Below are positions 61,206-64,000 of a stretch of DNA of 64,000 nt, one piece after another. Source of the stretch: an uncultured Roseicyclus sp. (GTDB taxonomy: Bacteria; Pseudomonadota; Alphaproteobacteria; Rhodobacterales; Rhodobacteraceae); NCBI GenBank assembly GCA_947500415.1, contig CANMRT010000004.1:372001-436000 (forward strand), in the 5' to 3' direction. The translations under genes were made by a program, and so were the position numbers. Under the pieces are notes generated by a model that saw nothing but the letters and a program-made list of their open reading frames with translations, had not been told where the DNA came from and made no database searches. Numbering within the stretch: the first letter of the stretch is position 1; each line of letters starts with the position of its first letter.

Positions 61206-63058
61206 TCGGCGGCCTCCCCTGTGTCCGGCTCAATCCCGATGAACCCGCCCGACTGGCGCGCCCAGAAATTTGCATATAGGCCGTTCGCGGCCAGAAGCGC
61301 TTCGTGAGTGCCGTCTTCGACGATGCGTCCGTCATCGAGCACCACGATCCGGTCCATCCGGGCAATAGTGGACAGCCGGTGGGCGATGGCGATGACGGTC
61401 TTGCCCTCCATTACGCCATAGAGAGTGTCCTGAATCTGAGCCTCCACTTCGCTGTCGAGCGCGGAGGTTGCCTCGTCCAGCACAAGGATCGGCGCGTCCT
61501 TGAGGATCACGCGAGCGAGCGTGACGCGTTGGCGCTGACCCCCGGAGAGCTTCACCCCGCGTTCCCCGACATGAGCGTCGTAGCCCGTGCGGCCCTGCGG
61601 GTCTTCGAGGTCGAGGATGAAGTTGTGCGCCTCGGCGCGGTGGGCGGCGGCCAACATCATCTCTTCGCTGGCGTCAGGACGACCGTAGAGGATGTTGTCG
61701 CGAACGGAGCGGTGCAGGAGGGAGCTGTCTTGCTGCACCATCCCGATTTGCAGGCGCAGGCTGTCTTGCGTGACTTGGGCGATGTCCTGCCTGTCGATCA
61801 AAATACGACCCTGTTCAGCGTCGTAGAACCGCAGAAGTAGCTTGACGAGAGTTGATTTTCCCGCGCCTGAGCGACCCACAAGTCCGACCTTCTCGCCGGA
61901 GTTGATAGTCAGTTGCAGCGCGTCGATCCCGCCCGCGCCGCGCCCATAGTGATGTGAGACGCCGTCGAATGTAATCTGGCAATCAGTGATCTGGAGCGGC
62001 TTCGCACCTCGTGTGTCGGTCAGTTGGATCGGTTCGGTGATCGTCTCCATCCCCTCAGCCACGACGCCGAGAGAGCGGAAGAAGGTGCTGACCGCCCACA
62101 TGATCCACCCGGTCATGGCGTTCAGGCGCAGGGTGAGCGCGGTGGCAGCGGCTACAACGCCGACGGAGGCCGCGCCTTGGCTCCACAACCATATGCCCCA
62201 GCCGACAACAGCCACGATAAGGAAGCCATTCAGCGTGACGAGCATCACGTCCATGGTCGTGAAAATCCGCATCTCGCGGGCAAAAGTTTGGCGGGTCTTT
62301 TCGATGGCGTCCTTTGCGTAGGCGAGCTCGCTGTCGTGGTGGGCGAAGAGCTTCACGGAATGGATGTTCGTGTAGCTGTCCACGACGCGACCCGTGGTCA
62401 TGGAGCGGGCATCGGCGCTGGCCTTTGATGCCGGGCCGACGCGCTGCATGGTCCAGCGGAGCAGTAGTGCGTAGAGGGCAAACCAAGCGACGAGCGGAAT
62501 GGCGAGGCGGGGGTCAGCCTCGGCCAACAAGATCGCAGCCCCGACCAAGTAGGCGAGTGAAAAGGTGATCGCATCAAAGACCTGGAAGATCGCGTCGCCC
62601 GCGCTTCCAGGGGTTTGCATAATGCGGTTGGCGATACGGCCCGCGAAGTCATTTTCGAAGAAGCCGACGGATTGACGCAGCACCTGCTTGTGGGCCCGCC
62701 AGCGAACCAGAGCGCCGAATTGCGGCAGCACGCCATTGTTTAGGAGGGCAGTGCCAAGCGCCTGCAGGGCAGGACGGAGAAGAAGGATGAAGACCGCCGC
62801 AAGGATCAGTTCGGTACCGTAGTCTGAAAGGACCTGCGCCGGTTCCCCGTCGGTCAAAAGATCGACGACACGACCTAGGTACCAGATCAACCCGATCTCC
62901 ACCGCGGCCACGACAACAGACATCACAGCAGTGATGGCGAAGAGGCCTTTGAATGGCTGCGAGTATTCCCAAAGGAACGGCCATAGACGGCGTGGGGGGC
63001 GATCGTCTTCGGGGTAGCCCGTGTACGGATCGACCAGATTTTCGAATTTACTGAACAT
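61202..63058 (-). CDS. ABC exporter, fused membrane and ATPase domains (partner)
   Basis: 618 residues from ATG 63058 (MFSKFENLVDPYTGYPED, GGGA upstream); the track ORF extends 129 codons into unrelated sequence. Exporter helices (LFAITAVMSVVVAAVEIGLIWYLGR onward), Walker A GRSGAGKSTLVK, signature LSGGQRQRVTLARV, Walker B ILVLDEATSALDSE, IAIAHRLSTI. Both active sites look intact here and in the partner, so the pair may be symmetric. Confidence 0.92.
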   Translation of the reverse strand: MFSKFENLVDPYTGYPEDDRPPRRLWPFLWEYSQPFKGLFAITAVMSVVVAAVEIGLIWYLGRVVDLLTDGEPAQVLSDYGTELILAAVFILLLRPALQALGTALLNNGVLPQFGALVRWRAHKQVLRQSVGFFENDFAGRIANRIMQTPGSAGDAIFQVFDAITFSLAYLVGAAILLAEADPRLAIPLVAWFALYALLLRWTMQRVGPASKASADARSMTTGRVVDSYTNIHSVKLFAHHDSELAYAKDAIEKTRQTFAREMRIFTTMDVMLVTLNGFLIVAVVGWGIWLWSQGAASVGVVAAATALTLRLNAMTGWIMWAVSTFFRSLGVVAEGMETITEPIQLTDTRGAKPLQITDCQITFDGVSHHYGRGAGGIDALQLTINSGEKVGLVGRSGAGKSTLVKLLLRFYDAEQGRILIDRQDIAQVTQDSLRLQIGMVQQDSSLLHRSVRDNILYGRPDASEEMMLAAAHRAEAHNFILDLEDPQGRTGYDAHVGERGVKLSGGQRQRVTLARVILKDAPILVLDEATSALDSEVEAQIQDTLYGVMEGKTVIAIAHRLSTIARMDRIVVLDDGRIVEDGTHEALLAANGLYANFWARQSGGFIGIEPDTGEAAE

Positions 63059-63096
63059 GACATTTCCCGTGTCAGGCGGGAGATATAGCGCGTGGT

Positions 63097-63672
63097 TCAG
63101 AGAAAGACCATGACGGCAGAGGCGAGAAGTCCCGTGGCCATGACGCGCGCGAAGATGGTCCAGGCCTTTGGGGTGGTGAGGAGTAGCGCGAGGAGGGATC
63201 CGGCGAACGTCCAGAAGAGACAAACGCCCAAGTTTAGGGTCGAAAATGTTGTGCCTAGACGCAGCGCTTCGCCTATCGGCGAGAGACCGCTGGGAAAGCC
63301 GGATGCGGCAGCGAGAGCCACGGCCCAGACCTTGGGGTTCACCCATTGGAAGAGGGCGGCTTTGAGAATGCCCCATGGTTCGGCGGAGGACTCGGAACGC
63401 GTGGCGGACGAACGCCAAAGGGCGATGCCCATCCAGACGATCCAAGAAGCTGCGATGATTTGGAGGGTGATTTCGAGGGCTGGGTAAGTGGAAAGTAGTG
63501 CGCCGATTCCGAACCCAGTGAGACCAGCGGTGATGCCAACGCCAAGGGCCACGCCCACGACATGGGGAAGGGTGCGGGCGAAGCCGAACCGGGCGCCCGA
63601 AGCGGTCAGTAGGATGACGTTTGGTCCGGGGCTGAAGAGGCCTGCGAAGACGAAGAGGTAGAGCGGGTCCAT
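63097..63672 (-). CDS. LysE/RhtB-family amino acid exporter
   Basis: 191 residues, six membrane helices. The signature FVFAGLFSPGPNVILLTASGARFGFARTLPHVVGVALG is that of the LysE/RhtB family; later KAALFQWVNPKVWAVALAAASGF. It exports an amino acid, which one is unknown. It starts directly after the CCA-adding enzyme stop. Confidence 0.88.
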   Translation of the reverse strand: MDPLYLFVFAGLFSPGPNVILLTASGARFGFARTLPHVVGVALGVGITAGLTGFGIGALLSTYPALEITLQIIAASWIVWMGIALWRSSATRSESSAEPWGILKAALFQWVNPKVWAVALAAASGFPSGLSPIGEALRLGTTFSTLNLGVCLFWTFAGSLLALLLTTPKAWTIFARVMATGLLASAVMVFL

Positions 63673-64000
63673 CTAGGCGAACAGGTCTGCTTTGGTCAGC
63701 GTGAAGCCGCTGTCGATCCAGCGTTGCTCAAGGTCGCGCAGCCTTTGGCCAAGGGCCGGCCCTTGTAGATCAGGCATCAAGTCGGCGGCTTGAACGGGGA
63801 AGATCGCCTTTGCGCCGAATTCGGCGGCATCGAGTGCCTTGGGGTCGACCGGCTGTTCGAACAGGGCCGCGCGAAGGAAAATGATGTCATGTGCCTTATC
63901 CGCGCCGTGGCGATAGCCGAGGGCGCCAGGGGATGTCGTGCTGGCCATCTCTGCTCTGTAGATCGCGTGCTGGGTAGTATCCGCTTTGGACAGGCGTAGG
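63673..64000 (-). CDS. cca: CCA tRNA nucleotidyltransferase (5' part beyond window edge)
   Basis: The C-terminal 108 codons of a class II nucleotidyltransferase that adds CCA to tRNA 3' ends. The track begins at an internal ATG, but the frame stays open to base 64000 with LRLSKADTTQHAIYRAE. Recognisable parts: LGYRHGADKAHDIIFLRAALF and VQAADLMPDLQGPALGQRLRDLEQRWIDSGFTLTKADLF, the C-terminal tRNA-binding helical end. The start and catalytic domain lie to the right of the window. Confidence 0.88.
   Translation of the reverse strand, partial: LRLSKADTTQHAIYRAEMASTTSPGALGYRHGADKAHDIIFLRAALFEQPVDPKALDAAEFGAKAIFPVQAADLMPDLQGPALGQRLRDLEQRWIDSGFTLTKADLFA

Noticed and set aside
1-64000. CRISPR arrays, insertion sequences, prophage or rRNA
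   Set aside because: No regular spacer repeats, transposase motifs, phage structural genes or rRNA-like sequence were seen on reading through both strands.

Overview
The window reads as chromosome from an alphaproteobacterium of the order Rhodobacterales, most likely the Roseobacter group. Three things point there. Base 1 lies inside a bacteriochlorophyll and carotenoid gene block in Rhodobacter-type order (bchO-bchD-bchI-crtA, then divergent crtI-crtB). Many family-typical genes are present (petP/petR-like pair, xseB-ispA-dxs, DUF2794, SbtA/SbtB, a NaChBac-type sodium channel). The DNA is GC-rich and very compact, with many ATGA/GTGA start-stop overlaps. The species cannot be named from sequence alone.

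Layout. 1-6.5 kb: edge of the photosynthesis gene cluster, with two TGT-N12-ACA (PpsR/CrtJ-type) boxes between crtA and crtI. 6.5-12 kb: housekeeping and transport (DMT exporter, split MnmC halves, a TPP enzyme, MscS channel). 12-31.7 kb: the leucine genes leuC, leuB and leuD, spread out and separated by other blocks. These blocks are an iron-type ABC permease, a purine/urate degradation cluster (PhyH-like dioxygenase, puuD, LysR, hiuH, ureidoglycine aminohydrolase, NCS2 permease), tRNA-Pro(CGG), a visibly AT-richer islet with an unusual XRE-type regulator and an untracked 41-residue membrane peptide, and a LysR/epimerase pair with twin palindromic operators.

31.8-42 kb: DUF4198 / HupE-UreJ / MFS metal-type locus, ferric-iron binding protein, DEAD-box helicase, asd, DUF4139 protein. 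42-49 kb: an apparent operon of beta-carbonic anhydrase, SbtA-type bicarbonate transporter and SbtB-like PII protein, then peptidases and small conserved proteins. 49-55.5 kb: ilvE, a MarR/response-regulator pair resembling petP-petR, an HDAC-like deacetylase, and the isoprenoid run xseB-ispA-dxs. 55.5-64 kb: Crp/Fnr regulator with a DUF2892 protein, a voltage-gated sodium channel, an RNA methyltransferase, two fused ABC exporters, LysE, and the 3' part of a CCA-adding enzyme that runs off the right edge.

How the genes fit together: dxs and ispA supply isoprenoid precursors that crtB, crtI and crtA turn into spheroidene-type carotenoids, while bchI/bchD (with bchO) insert magnesium into protoporphyrin. 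The SbtA/SbtB/carbonic-anhydrase set would manage bicarbonate in what is probably an aerobic anoxygenic phototroph. The purine block recovers nitrogen from urate. All functional calls come from reading protein motifs by eye; no database search was possible.
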